Source: Spirosoma taeanense (GTDB taxonomy: Bacteria > Bacteroidota > Bacteroidia > Cytophagales > Spirosomataceae). From it: DNA of 64,000 nt. A program made the position numbers and the translations under genes. This document shows positions 25,949 through 34,497 of the stretch, piece by piece. The DNA lies in NCBI RefSeq assembly GCF_013127955.1, contig NZ_CP053435.1, positions 1,302,001 to 1,366,000 on the forward strand, read 5' to 3'. The notes beneath the pieces are model-generated. The model was not told where the DNA came from. It made no database searches and saw nothing but the letters and a program-made list of their open reading frames with translations. Position 1 is the stretch's first letter. Each line of letters opens with the position of its first letter.

Positions 25949-26224
25949 ATGGAAAACCAGTCTGAACAGCCCGCTGAAAACCGGCCGAGCGACCCGAAAA
26001 AAAACGATGTTGTGAAGACGACAACCGAAAAAACGACCTCGTTTGTTCAATATAGCGGAATTGCCTTTCAGATGCTCGGCACCATCGGCTTAGGTGTCTG
26101 GGCGGGACTTAAACTGGATGAATGGCAGGATAACCGCCGACCCATCTGGACTATTGTGCTTTCGCTGGTGGCGATTGGTGCGTCGTTGTATCTGTTTATT
26201 CGTCAGTTAACTCAAACTAAATAG
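25949..26224 (+). CDS. atpZ: AtpZ/AtpI family F-ATPase accessory protein
   Basis: A 91-residue protein with a charged N-terminus (to residue 33) and two membrane helices (about 37-55 and 65-85; QMLGTIGLGVWAGLKLDEW, WTIVLSLVAIGASLYLFI). The GxxxGxxxD pattern between the helices is typical of AtpZ/AtpI-like proteins. It heads the F0 operon (next gene 50 bp away). Family members help Mg2+ uptake or assembly of the c-ring; which applies here is not known. Confidence 0.88.
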   Translation: MENQSEQPAENRPSDPKKNDVVKTTTEKTTSFVQYSGIAFQMLGTIGLGVWAGLKLDEWQDNRRPIWTIVLSLVAIGASLYLFIRQLTQTK

Positions 26225-26274
26225 GCAGCACCCTGGCTGCATTTGTTATCCCTGTCGGTTATCGGCAGCGCTCC

Positions 26275-26637
26275 ATGCTTCGTACTATTCTCTTTACGGC
26301 TTTCCTGGCGATTGTATTTTTCATAGCCGAACGATTTTATCAAGTCCCCTGGCTACATGCTCAATGGAAAGTTCTGCTGGTCTTTTTTCTGAGCGTCTCA
26401 TTTCTCACGCATAGACTGGTGACGACTGGTTTACAGGATAATCAGGAACGATTCGTGCCCTTCTATTTAGCCGCTACAGTTGCTCGATTAGTGCTTGGGC
26501 TAGCGTTTGTTGGTTTCTTTCTCTTTCAAGGTATCGAGCAGCGACGCGTCTTCATTTTGGACTTTCTGGTACTATATATATGTTATACAGGCTTTGAGAT
26601 TTGGGCGCTTACTCGTAACTTGCGACGCGATTCGTAA
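26275..26637 (+). CDS. AtpI-like small membrane protein
   Basis: A 120-residue protein with four predicted membrane helices (about 4-22, 30-48, 65-85 and 88-110). Position between atpZ and atpB is that of the ATP synthase I protein, and similar proteins stand there in other Bacteroidota. Sequence similarity to AtpI is weak by eye, so the name is from context. AtpI is thought to help assemble the c-ring. The stop is 19 bp before the atpB start. Confidence 0.75.
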   Translation: MLRTILFTAFLAIVFFIAERFYQVPWLHAQWKVLLVFFLSVSFLTHRLVTTGLQDNQERFVPFYLAATVARLVLGLAFVGFFLFQGIEQRRVFILDFLVLYICYTGFEIWALTRNLRRDS

Positions 26638-26656
26638 AAACGATCAGTCACATCAT

Positions 26657-27754
26657 ATGATGCGTTCGGTTATTAATAAGATTGTTTTGGCTATTGCGCT
26701 CGTCATGAGCTCGTTAGCTGTTTCTAACGCGCAGGAGCATGGCCATGAAGGTGAAGCCCCTGCGAAAAAGGAAGGATTTAATGTGGGTGAAATGATCATG
26801 CACCACATTAAAGATGAACACGGCTGGGAACTGGCACATGGTGTCACGATCCCGTTGCCTGTGATTCTATATTCAAACGACCGGGGTCTGGAGGTTTTCT
26901 CGTCGTCCCGGCTGGCCCACGAACAGGTTTACAACGGCTACAAACAGGAACACGGCAAGATTCACCGCGTTAACGAAGCTGGTAATATCGACGAAGAAGC
27001 CAAGATTTGCGACTTCTCAATCACGAAGAACGTAGCGTCGCTGCTATTGAGCGCTGTTATTCTGCTGCTGTTGTTTCCGGCCGTTAGCCGCGGCTACGAA
27101 AAGAACAAAGGCAAAGCGCCCAAGGGTATTCAGTCGTTGCTGGAGCCGATTATTCTGTTCGTACGAGACGAGATCGCTAAGCCGAGCATCGGTCCGAAAT
27201 ATGGCAGATACCTGCCGTACCTGCTGACGCTGTTCTTCTTTATTCTGGTGAACAACCTGCTGGGGCTGTTACCGGGTGCTGCCAACTTGACGGGTAACAT
27301 TGCCGTTACGCTGGTTCTGGCTGTTCTTACGTTCTTTATCGTGACTTTCAGTGGGAACAAGCACTACTGGATGCACATCGTGAAGCCAACGGGCGTGCCG
27401 GTTGCGCTGCTACCGATAATGATTCCGGTTGAAATTGTTGGTCTGTTCATGAAGCCTCTCTCGCTCATGATTCGATTGTTCGCCAACATTACGGCGGGCC
27501 ACATCATTATTCTGAGCTTGCTGGGTCTGATTTTCATGGCGAACCACATGGGCGGCATGGTGACGAGCATTTCCATCAGCCCGGTGGTTCTGTTCTTTAC
27601 GCTGTTCCTCAACCTGATCGAATTGCTGGTGGCGTTTCTACAGGCGTTCATCTTTACGCTGCTGACCGCTATGTATATCGGCAGCGCTGTTGAAGAACAC
27701 CACGAAGCCGATCATGGTATTGGCCATGAGGGCACCATCTCGGAGTTAGGTTAA
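26657..27754 (+). CDS. atpB: F0F1 ATP synthase subunit a
   Basis: A 365-residue subunit a, longer than the about 270 of E. coli because of an N-terminal signal-like segment and a His/Glu-rich periplasmic part (EHGHEGEAPAKKEG, MHHIKDEHGWE), typical of Bacteroidota. The five-helix core begins near residue 115. The essential Arg of helix 4 is Arg273 in LSLMIRLFANITAGH. Start ATG at 26657 chosen because the residues before it, in an extended frame, are the shadow of the previous gene. Subunit a forms the proton half-channels against the c-ring. Confidence 0.96.
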   Translation: MMRSVINKIVLAIALVMSSLAVSNAQEHGHEGEAPAKKEGFNVGEMIMHHIKDEHGWELAHGVTIPLPVILYSNDRGLEVFSSSRLAHEQVYNGYKQEHGKIHRVNEAGNIDEEAKICDFSITKNVASLLLSAVILLLLFPAVSRGYEKNKGKAPKGIQSLLEPIILFVRDEIAKPSIGPKYGRYLPYLLTLFFFILVNNLLGLLPGAANLTGNIAVTLVLAVLTFFIVTFSGNKHYWMHIVKPTGVPVALLPIMIPVEIVGLFMKPLSLMIRLFANITAGHIIILSLLGLIFMANHMGGMVTSISISPVVLFFTLFLNLIELLVAFLQAFIFTLLTAMYIGSAVEEHHEADHGIGHEGTISELG

Positions 27755-27842
27755 ACGCAGCAGGGTTGTGGGCAGATGAGCTGTCTGCTTACGGATAAAC
27801 GCCTGCGGCTTATTGGATTGCAATCTTTTGTTTCACTAATAA

Positions 27843-28115
<273 letters not shown>

Positions 28116-28196
28116 GGTCGGGCAGTCACAGCGCCTAAGTTTGAGTAGGCTGGTTGCATTAGGTGCCGGCGTCCCTGCTCGCTGATTTCCGGAAAT

Positions 28197-28230
28197 TACC
28201 CGCCCGTTTGGGGTTGCCGACGGGCGGGTA
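28197..28230 (+). promoter_or_regulatory. GC-rich hairpin between atpE and atpF
   Basis: TACCCGCCCGT and ACGGGCGGGTA form a perfect 11-bp stem with a 12-nt loop inside the 221-bp gap after atpE. No long T run follows, so it is better read as an attenuator, 3' stabiliser or processing site that could raise the yield of subunit c relative to the downstream genes. Confidence 0.6.
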
Positions 28231-28336
28231 TTCCAACAAAAGATTGAATGCGGTTTAGGCCGAATGAGCGATCTCGTCGACAGCCTGGACCTTACAGAGA
28301 AATATCTGAAACAAACATTTATAAAATTACAAATCC

Positions 28337-28831
28337 ATGGATTTGCTTACTCCCGATCTTGGTCTGTTGTTCTGGCAGGTAGTAGTGTTCCTCGGCCTGT
28401 TTTTAATTCTGCGCGCTTTTGCCTGGAAACCCATTACAGAAAGCCTTCATGAGCGTGAAAACAACATTCAGAGTGCTCTCGATCTGGCCGAAAAGACCCG
28501 TCTTGAAATGACCGCGCTGAAGGCCGACAATGAAAAGTTGCTGGCACAGGCTCGTTCGGAGCGCGAAGCGATTCTGCGGGGCGCGAAAGAAACGGCTGAC
28601 AAAATGATCGCCGATTCGCGCGACAAAGCAGCCGCCGAAGGGCAACGCATACTAGAGCAGGCCCGCGAAGCCATGCAGAACGAGCGTCTGACGCTGGTGG
28701 CGCAAATGAAGAAGGAAGTGGTAACGCTTTCGCTCGACATTGCTGAGAAAGTGCTCCGCAAAGAACTGAGCGACAAAGCCGCTCAGGAAAAGCTGGTCAA
28801 CGATCTGGTAACTCAATCACGCTTAAACTAA
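28337..28831 (+). CDS. atpF: F0F1 ATP synthase subunit b
   Basis: A 164-residue subunit b: one membrane helix (about 7-27, LGLLFWQVVVFLGLFLILRAFAW) followed by KPITESLHERENNIQ and a long charged coiled coil to the end. Two copies make the peripheral stalk that holds F1 still. The atpH start is 8 bp after its stop, so the two are one transcription unit. A short upstream open frame (28264-28452) overlaps it and looks like chance. Confidence 0.95.
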   Translation: MDLLTPDLGLLFWQVVVFLGLFLILRAFAWKPITESLHERENNIQSALDLAEKTRLEMTALKADNEKLLAQARSEREAILRGAKETADKMIADSRDKAAAEGQRILEQAREAMQNERLTLVAQMKKEVVTLSLDIAEKVLRKELSDKAAQEKLVNDLVTQSRLN

Positions 28832-28838
28832 TCCAGTT

Positions 28839-29378
28839 ATGGCAGTTGCTACTGTAGCAGCTCGATACGCCAAATCGCTGCTGGATTTGGCTAAAGAGCA
28901 GGGTATTACCGAGACGATGTATACCGACATGAAGTTCTTCCGGCAGACGCTGATTCAGAACCGGCAGCTGGCTCTAATTTTGAAGAACCCCATCGTTCGG
29001 GCAGAAAAAAAGAATGCTATCCTGAAAGCGGCATTCAGCAACCGGTTAAACCCGGTTACAATGTCGTTTTTTCAGATCATCGCAAAGAAAAACCGCGAAG
29101 CGATCATGGACGCGATTGCCGACGAATTTATTAATCAGTATGATCGGCTGAAGGGGGTTGAGCGGGCAACGGTTATTACAACAGTTCCGCTGACTGAACC
29201 TCTGCGCGAGAAATTTAAAGCCATGGTTATACAAACAACCGGCGGCAAACTGGTTGAACTGGAAGAGAAAATTGATCAGAAACTCATTGGCGGTTATGTT
29301 CTCCGCGTGGGCGATCGTCAGATTGACGGTTCAATTCGCAATCAACTGAACGAATTACGGCTGCAATTCCTGAATTAA
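28839..29378 (+). CDS. atpH: F0F1 ATP synthase subunit delta
   Basis: A 179-residue delta (OSCP) subunit: N-terminal helical domain (about 1-105, VAARYAKSLLDLAKEQG) that binds the top of F1, and C-terminal part with KLVELEEKIDQKLIGGYVLRVGDRQIDGS, the family signature. It joins the b stalk to the alpha-beta head. In most Bacteroidota atpA and atpG would follow; here a terminator and a convergent gene come next, so the F1 genes are elsewhere. Confidence 0.96.
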   Translation: MAVATVAARYAKSLLDLAKEQGITETMYTDMKFFRQTLIQNRQLALILKNPIVRAEKKNAILKAAFSNRLNPVTMSFFQIIAKKNREAIMDAIADEFINQYDRLKGVERATVITTVPLTEPLREKFKAMVIQTTGGKLVELEEKIDQKLIGGYVLRVGDRQIDGSIRNQLNELRLQFLN

Positions 29379-29418
29379 TCGCGGGCTCGCCGAAAGACCA
29401 CCTGTTTGCTGATTACTA

Positions 29419-29453
29419 AAAGCCGCTTCTTCTCATAAGGAAGTGGCTTTTTG
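29419..29453 (+). terminator. Terminator of the atp operon
   Basis: AAAGCCGCTTC pairs with GAAGTGGCTTT (one wobble) around a 10-nt loop, followed by T. It ends the operon after atpH, against the convergent serine hydrolase gene at 29455. Confidence 0.75.
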
Positions 29454-29454
29454 C

Positions 29455-30357
29455 TTAGTACCACTTCTCATAGCCCTCGGCCGGTTTCCAGGTTGATTTC
29501 GGCTCGAAATATTGCCACAGAAGTGCCGATACGTTACGCAGCAGCGCTGACCCTTCGTTGTCCCGTTCCCAGCGGATGTCTTTCTGGTTTTTTGTCATGA
29601 CGCAGTATACGTACTCGCCGTGAGGAGCGTGGACAAAAACAACCTCAGAACGAGACTGGTTTACGGCTCCGTTTTTCGTTGCCGTCTTTATTTCCGGCGG
29701 AATCTGTGACAAACCATCATTATCCCAATACTGACGCCCCAGGTTGCGGTACATTTCTTCGCTCGCAGCAGGACTAACGGCCCGACCCTGGCGGATATAG
29801 GTCATCAGGCCTGCCAGTTCGCGGGGCGTTGTCTGCCCCCAACCATAGCGGCTGCGCGCTGCTTCACGACCCGGTGTGCGCGAGTTAACGCGCGTCTGAT
29901 GGAATCCATTCGTTTCGAGCCATTGATTGATTGCTTCGCCACCGCCAGCCAGTGCCTGACACCATAAACTACCCGTGTTATCACTGACGGACTCCATTAA
30001 CATAACGACCTCGCTGAGGGGAATTTTAGCGCCGTTACGTAATGAACCAACAATTCCGTCGTCGTAGTGCAGTGAATCATGGTAAACCAGTTCCTGCCCG
30101 TAGGTCAACTCACCTTTCTGAATTTTGTCAAACAAACCACACTGGATTGGGATCTTGATGGTACTTGCCGTCGGGAAAAGCGTATCAGCATTGATGGCGA
30201 CCGTTTTGCCAGTCCGCAGGTGGTGAACGTAAACGCCCGCATCGCCCTGAAAATTGGCTAAGGCGACGCGCAGCTTACGTTCGAGCCGGGCGTCGGTGGA
30301 AGGTTGAGCCTGCATAGTCAGGCTGACGAGGAGTAAAGAGAAACAAGCGAAGCGCAT
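29455..30357 (-). CDS. Serine hydrolase of class A beta-lactamase fold
   Basis: A 300-residue secreted protein with a signal peptide (LLLVSLTMQAQ). The active-site boxes are present: Ser65-Thr-Ile-Lys68 (TASTIKIP), Ser-Asp-Asn at 125-127 and Lys228-Asn-Gly. However the omega loop lacks the usual ExxLN; the only nearby acid before TTP is Glu164 in TPGREAARSR, 13 residues before the Pro rather than about 17. So deacylation of beta-lactams may be weak, and the protein could be a peptidoglycan or ester hydrolase. I would not call it a resistance gene. It starts with a one-base overlap with the GNAT stop (TAATG), which suggests coupled translation. Confidence 0.85.
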   Translation of the reverse strand: MRFACFSLLLVSLTMQAQPSTDARLERKLRVALANFQGDAGVYVHHLRTGKTVAINADTLFPTASTIKIPIQCGLFDKIQKGELTYGQELVYHDSLHYDDGIVGSLRNGAKIPLSEVVMLMESVSDNTGSLWCQALAGGGEAINQWLETNGFHQTRVNSRTPGREAARSRYGWGQTTPRELAGLMTYIRQGRAVSPAASEEMYRNLGRQYWDNDGLSQIPPEIKTATKNGAVNQSRSEVVFVHAPHGEYVYCVMTKNQKDIRWERDNEGSALLRNVSALLWQYFEPKSTWKPAEGYEKWY

Positions 30358-30821
30358 TAGGGTTGGATTGGTTTAACCAGTTTAAAATGAGTGCGGTTAA
30401 AAGCTTCCCGCTCGTAGAACCGGATAGTATCGAGACGTTTCTGGTTCGTGGTTACTTCCAGATTAACAAACCCCTCCTGAACGGCCAGAGCCTCCAGTGC
30501 GGCCAGAAGCTGGTGGCCAACCTGCTGATTGCGATGGGCTGGTTTCACAAACAGCTCCTGAATTTCACCCACCTTGCCGGTATGATGGAGCAAATACTGG
30601 CCATGACAACTTACGAAACCGACCACCTCGCCATTCCGCTCAGCTACTAAATAATGAATCATCGGGTTTGTCAGATTATGCGTGTACACCTCCCGAAACC
30701 GGCTGAAGTCAAGAAGCATTTCTTCCAGTTCACACAGGAAACCGTATATAATGGTCAGATCCTGTTGGGCCGCTGGTCGGATAAAGACAGAAGCGGGTAG
30801 GGTAAAATAGGCGTTCTCCAT
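30357..30821 (-). CDS. GNAT family N-acetyltransferase
   Basis: A 154-residue acetyltransferase with the GNAT core: VGFVSCHGQYLL, VGEIQELFVKPAHRNQQVGHQLL (acetyl-CoA pocket, R/Q-x-x-G-x-G/A type) and RFYEREAFNRTHFKL at the end. ATG at 30821 chosen because the 23 residues before it do not belong to the fold. The substrate is not known. Cotranscription with the downstream serine hydrolase is likely from the one-base overlap of stop and start. Confidence 0.85.
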   Translation of the reverse strand: MENAYFTLPASVFIRPAAQQDLTIIYGFLCELEEMLLDFSRFREVYTHNLTNPMIHYLVAERNGEVVGFVSCHGQYLLHHTGKVGEIQELFVKPAHRNQQVGHQLLAALEALAVQEGFVNLEVTTNQKRLDTIRFYEREAFNRTHFKLVKPIQP

Positions 30822-30980
30822 CTTTACAGGTTGATGAATGCAACGAAGCGTTAACAAATCGGAATGGACAGGCAAAATGGGCTTATTCAATGCTGCAACT
30901 TCGCAAAAGAATCGATCATTAATGCTTTCGGGAAAACGAGATTAAATTTTCAATTGAATACATTTAAATAGTTAAAAAAT

Positions 30981-33536
30981 ATGTTCTATAGATGCAATTG
31001 GCTTGAGAATTGCTCTGGCTATGCAAGTACATACCTAACCGTAATTCTTGTTCTTTTCATGAACAACCTAAACGGGTTTACGCAGCCAGTTGCTGCCAGC
31101 CCAACGTTGAATCCGCCGGCAACCCCGTTGCTGACGATTGACCCCTACACGAGCGTCTGGTCGTTTGGTGATCGCCTGAATGCAGACGCTACCCGTCACT
31201 GGACGGGACGACCGCAACAGCTGAATGGTTTGATTCGCGTGGATGGCCGAACGTTCCGGTTCATGGGTAACCCGTCGTTTGAAGGCGAAACGATTGTTGC
31301 ATCCGCCCGGCGACAGGAGTATCAGGCCCGTTACGTCACGGACAAGCCGACTTCTGACAACTGGGCTCAGCCCGACTTCGACGATAGTCAATGGACAACC
31401 GGCAAAGGTACATTTGGCAGTCGCGCGAGTGATCAGACCAAATGGACAACGCCTGACATTTACGTCCGGCGAACCGTCATGCTCGATAAAATTCCTGACG
31501 GCCCCCTGTTGATTGATGCCATTCAGAACGACAATTACGAACTGTTCATTAATGGCGAACGAATGGCAAGGGTCGCGGGCGTTTCACCCGAATATCGGCT
31601 GACGCCAACCAATCGCAAAGCTTCGGACGTGTTACGTAAAGGTAAAAACGTGATTGCCTTCCACAGTCAGAATTTTTCGGGACCGGGCTTTGTGGATATG
31701 GGGCTGGTCGAGGAGCGCCTGCTGAATTACAAACCGGCCACGCAGACCGGTCGGCGAATGACAGCGACGCAATCCGAATACACCTTCACGGCGGCTGGTG
31801 TTGAACTGACCGTAAACTTCCGGGCGCCGTTGCTAATGGATAATCTGGATGTGTTGTCGCGGCCAGTGCAGTACATTAGCTACAGCGTGCGGGCGATAGA
31901 CGGTAAAACGCATGATGTTCAGGTATATACAGACGTTTCGGCCGAATTAGCCGTCAACTCGGCCGATCAGCTGGTAACCTGGGGCCGGGGCCGAACCGGC
32001 GTTCAGAACGGTCCAAAACTGGATTATATGCGTGTTGGGACAGTTGAGCAGAAAGTCTTAGGACGTAAAGGTGATGACGTCCGGATCGACTGGGGGCAGC
32101 TCTACGTGGCCTCGGTAGCCGAACCCGGCACCAGCCGGCGCATTGGCACGCTGGTCAGTTCACTAAATCAGTTTGAGCGCGATGGACGGGTAACGGATCT
32201 GCACGAGCGCATGCCACGTCTGGTAAGCGATAGCCTCCCGGTGCTGGCAACCAGCATGACGCTGGGTAAAGTCGGTAGCAACCCAATCGGGCGGCATCTT
32301 CTCATTGGATATGACGACGTAAAATCGGTTGAATATTTTGGTGAGCCGCTGAATGCCTGGTGGCGTCGATACGGTAAAGTAACGGAGGGGTTAACCGAGA
32401 TCGAGCAGGCTCTGCAGGATGCCGAAGCCGACTATAACAAGCTTAAAACCCAGTGCGATGCGTTTGATCAGCAACTCTATGTTGATGCCTTAAAAGCCGG
32501 TGGGGCAACGTATGCTCAGTTATGCGTACTTGGGTATCGGCAGGCTATTGCGGCTCACAAACTGGTTGCTGGCCCGAAAGGAGAAGCATTCTTTTTCTCA
32601 AAAGAGAATTTTTCGAATGGTTCCATTGGCACAGTAGATGTTACGTATCCGTCGGCTCCCTTGTTTCTGTTATACAACCCCTTGCTGCTTAAGGGTATGA
32701 TGGAGCCGATCTTCCAATATTCTGAAAGCGGCCGATGGACAAAGCCGTTTGCGGCTCATGATGTCGGTACGTATCCCCTGGCCAACGGACAGACCTATGG
32801 CGAGGATATGCCCGTCGAGGAATGCGGGAATATGTTGATCCTGACGGCGGCAATTGCGGCCGCGGAAGGTAACGCGAATTACGCGCGGCAGCACTGGCCC
32901 ACCCTGACGACCTGGGTTGATTACCTTAAAAAAGAAGGTTTCGATCCGGCCAATCAGCTGTGTACGGATGACTTCGCGGGGCATATTGCCCGGAATGCTA
33001 ACCTCTCAGTCAAGGCAATTATGGGTATCGCCTGCTATGGTTATCTGGCCGGTCGGATAGGGGACAAAGCCCGCGAAACAGAGTACGTGGAAATGGCTCG
33101 TGCGCTGGCTCAGAAATGGATGAAGCTGGCCGACGATGGCGATCATTATACGCTGACGTTTGAGAACCCGGGCACTTGGAGCCAGAAATATAACCTCATC
33201 TGGGATAAACTGCTGCGACTGAACATTTTCCCGAAGGAAGTTGCTCAGAAAGAAGTAGCTTACTACTTGACGAAGCAGCAGCCATTCGGTTTACCGTTAG
33301 ATAGCCGTCGAACCTACACGAAATCGGACTGGATTATCTGGACCGCCACACTCGCCGACCGACCGGCGGATTTTGAGGCTCTGATTGCGCCCGTTCTACG
33401 GTTTGTCAACGAAAGCCCGGATCGGATTCCGCTCAGCGATTGGCACGAAACGACTGACGGGAAACACGTTGGTTTCCGGGCTCGCTCGGTAGTAGGTGGC
33501 TATTATATCAAAATGCTGGAGAAGAAGCTTAAGTGA
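30981..33536 (+). CDS. GtaA-type glutaminase family secreted protein
   Basis: An 851-residue secreted enzyme. A hydrophobic signal lies at about 15-34 (YLTVILVLFMNNLNGFTQ). The order is a DUF4964-like N-terminus (LLTIDPYTSVWSFGDRLN), a galactose-binding-like beta domain (about 110-245; WAQPDFDDSQWTTGKGTFG), DUF5127 (about 260-480), DUF4965 (about 500-680) and DUF1793-like part with CTDDFAGHIARNANLSVKAI. This matches the glutaminase A family first described in fungi, which hydrolyses L-glutamine. In Bacteroidota the true substrate is rarely tested. It stands alone with a leader rich in A/T and is separated from the next gene by a hairpin. Confidence 0.88.
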   Translation: MFYRCNWLENCSGYASTYLTVILVLFMNNLNGFTQPVAASPTLNPPATPLLTIDPYTSVWSFGDRLNADATRHWTGRPQQLNGLIRVDGRTFRFMGNPSFEGETIVASARRQEYQARYVTDKPTSDNWAQPDFDDSQWTTGKGTFGSRASDQTKWTTPDIYVRRTVMLDKIPDGPLLIDAIQNDNYELFINGERMARVAGVSPEYRLTPTNRKASDVLRKGKNVIAFHSQNFSGPGFVDMGLVEERLLNYKPATQTGRRMTATQSEYTFTAAGVELTVNFRAPLLMDNLDVLSRPVQYISYSVRAIDGKTHDVQVYTDVSAELAVNSADQLVTWGRGRTGVQNGPKLDYMRVGTVEQKVLGRKGDDVRIDWGQLYVASVAEPGTSRRIGTLVSSLNQFERDGRVTDLHERMPRLVSDSLPVLATSMTLGKVGSNPIGRHLLIGYDDVKSVEYFGEPLNAWWRRYGKVTEGLTEIEQALQDAEADYNKLKTQCDAFDQQLYVDALKAGGATYAQLCVLGYRQAIAAHKLVAGPKGEAFFFSKENFSNGSIGTVDVTYPSAPLFLLYNPLLLKGMMEPIFQYSESGRWTKPFAAHDVGTYPLANGQTYGEDMPVEECGNMLILTAAIAAAEGNANYARQHWPTLTTWVDYLKKEGFDPANQLCTDDFAGHIARNANLSVKAIMGIACYGYLAGRIGDKARETEYVEMARALAQKWMKLADDGDHYTLTFENPGTWSQKYNLIWDKLLRLNIFPKEVAQKEVAYYLTKQQPFGLPLDSRRTYTKSDWIIWTATLADRPADFEALIAPVLRFVNESPDRIPLSDWHETTDGKHVGFRARSVVGGYYIKMLEKKLK

Positions 33537-33557
33537 TAGACTAAGCTATATACTATG

Positions 33558-33595
33558 TACAGCAAGAGCTCGGTCGCTGCCGAGCTCTTGCTGTA
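33558..33595. terminator. 16-bp perfect hairpin between convergent genes
   Basis: TACAGCAAGAGCTCGG and CCGAGCTCTTGCTGTA pair perfectly around a 6-nt loop. It lies between the glutaminase and the NAD(P)-binding gene, whose 3' ends meet here. No T run follows on either strand, so it may stop transcription weakly or protect 3' ends. Confidence 0.6.
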
Positions 33596-33614
33596 TACGG
33601 TGGTTAACCAGGTT

Positions 33615-34268
33615 TTAAAAGTTTTGGAGCGAATCTGACTCGAAGATTCGCTTTCCCGTTAATCCCTGCTGCATGGTTGTCAACATGGCATTGGCGACTT
33701 TGGAAGCCTGAACCCCTTTGTATTTTGCCGGAATGAGCGGACTGAACAAACGCATAGCCCCTTCGGCCAGGCGCTCACCCAGCCGGGTTTCGCCCTTTCG
33801 ATTCCCAAGCAGCAATGACGGACGGAATATTAGCAGCGTCGGATAATCGAGCGCTGCCAGATCGCGTTCCACTTCGCCCTTCACTCGATTGTAGAAAAAT
33901 GACGACTCAGTATCGGCTCCCATTGCCGTTACGATCGCGAACTGCGTAGCGCCATTTGCTAAACCCAGGCGGGCAATGTCCATCGGATAGCGATAATCCA
34001 CTTTCTGGAAAGCCTCCTGCGACCCCGCTTTCTTCATGGTCGTGCCGAGGCAGCAGTAGATATCGTCGGCCTGCGTTACCAGACCATTGGGATGGTCGAA
34101 GTCAAATTGAATCTCCTGCAAACGGGGATGTTGCCAGGTGAGCGATTTGCGGACTAAAACCTTTATTTTATCGTAGATCGGAGAGTCAACAAGTTGATGG
34201 GTGAGCAGATCGCCAATTAATCCCGTTGCACCGAGAACTAACGCTGTTTTAGAAGTGGGTGCTGTCAT
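33615..34268 (-). CDS. NAD(P)-binding oxidoreductase, HTATIP2/TIP30-like
   Basis: A 217-residue atypical short-chain dehydrogenase. The N-terminus has the nucleotide motif LVLGATGLIGDLL (GxTGxIG). Later segments CCLGTTMKKAGS, AIVTAMGADTESSFFYNRVKGEVERDL (with the Tyr-x-x-x-Lys of the SDR active site) and LLIFRPSLLLGNR match the HTATIP2-like group. Function is unknown in bacteria; the cofactor is probably NADPH. No partner genes are adjacent. Confidence 0.88.
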   Translation of the reverse strand: MTAPTSKTALVLGATGLIGDLLTHQLVDSPIYDKIKVLVRKSLTWQHPRLQEIQFDFDHPNGLVTQADDIYCCLGTTMKKAGSQEAFQKVDYRYPMDIARLGLANGATQFAIVTAMGADTESSFFYNRVKGEVERDLAALDYPTLLIFRPSLLLGNRKGETRLGERLAEGAMRLFSPLIPAKYKGVQASKVANAMLTTMQQGLTGKRIFESDSLQNF

Positions 34269-34497
34269 AACAAGAAGGAGGGTAGTTACGCTAAATTAGT
34301 TGCTTCGTTTACAAAGGAAGACGCTCAATTATAAAATCTATTCTATGCGTCTGCCCGGCGCGTGTCCGTTCGCCTTCAGTTACGGGTTTACTTTGCGTAT
34401 AACGCTGCGAGAAGCGCCTACTGGACAGAGTGAAAGAGACAAATTGACTGACCTTTAAAAAGCGTTCTACTATTACCGTTAATTCCTGCCGCGTACT

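Noticed and set aside
28264-28452. 62-codon frame overlapping the atpF start
   Set aside because: It has no recognisable product and its second half is an out-of-frame shadow of atpF.
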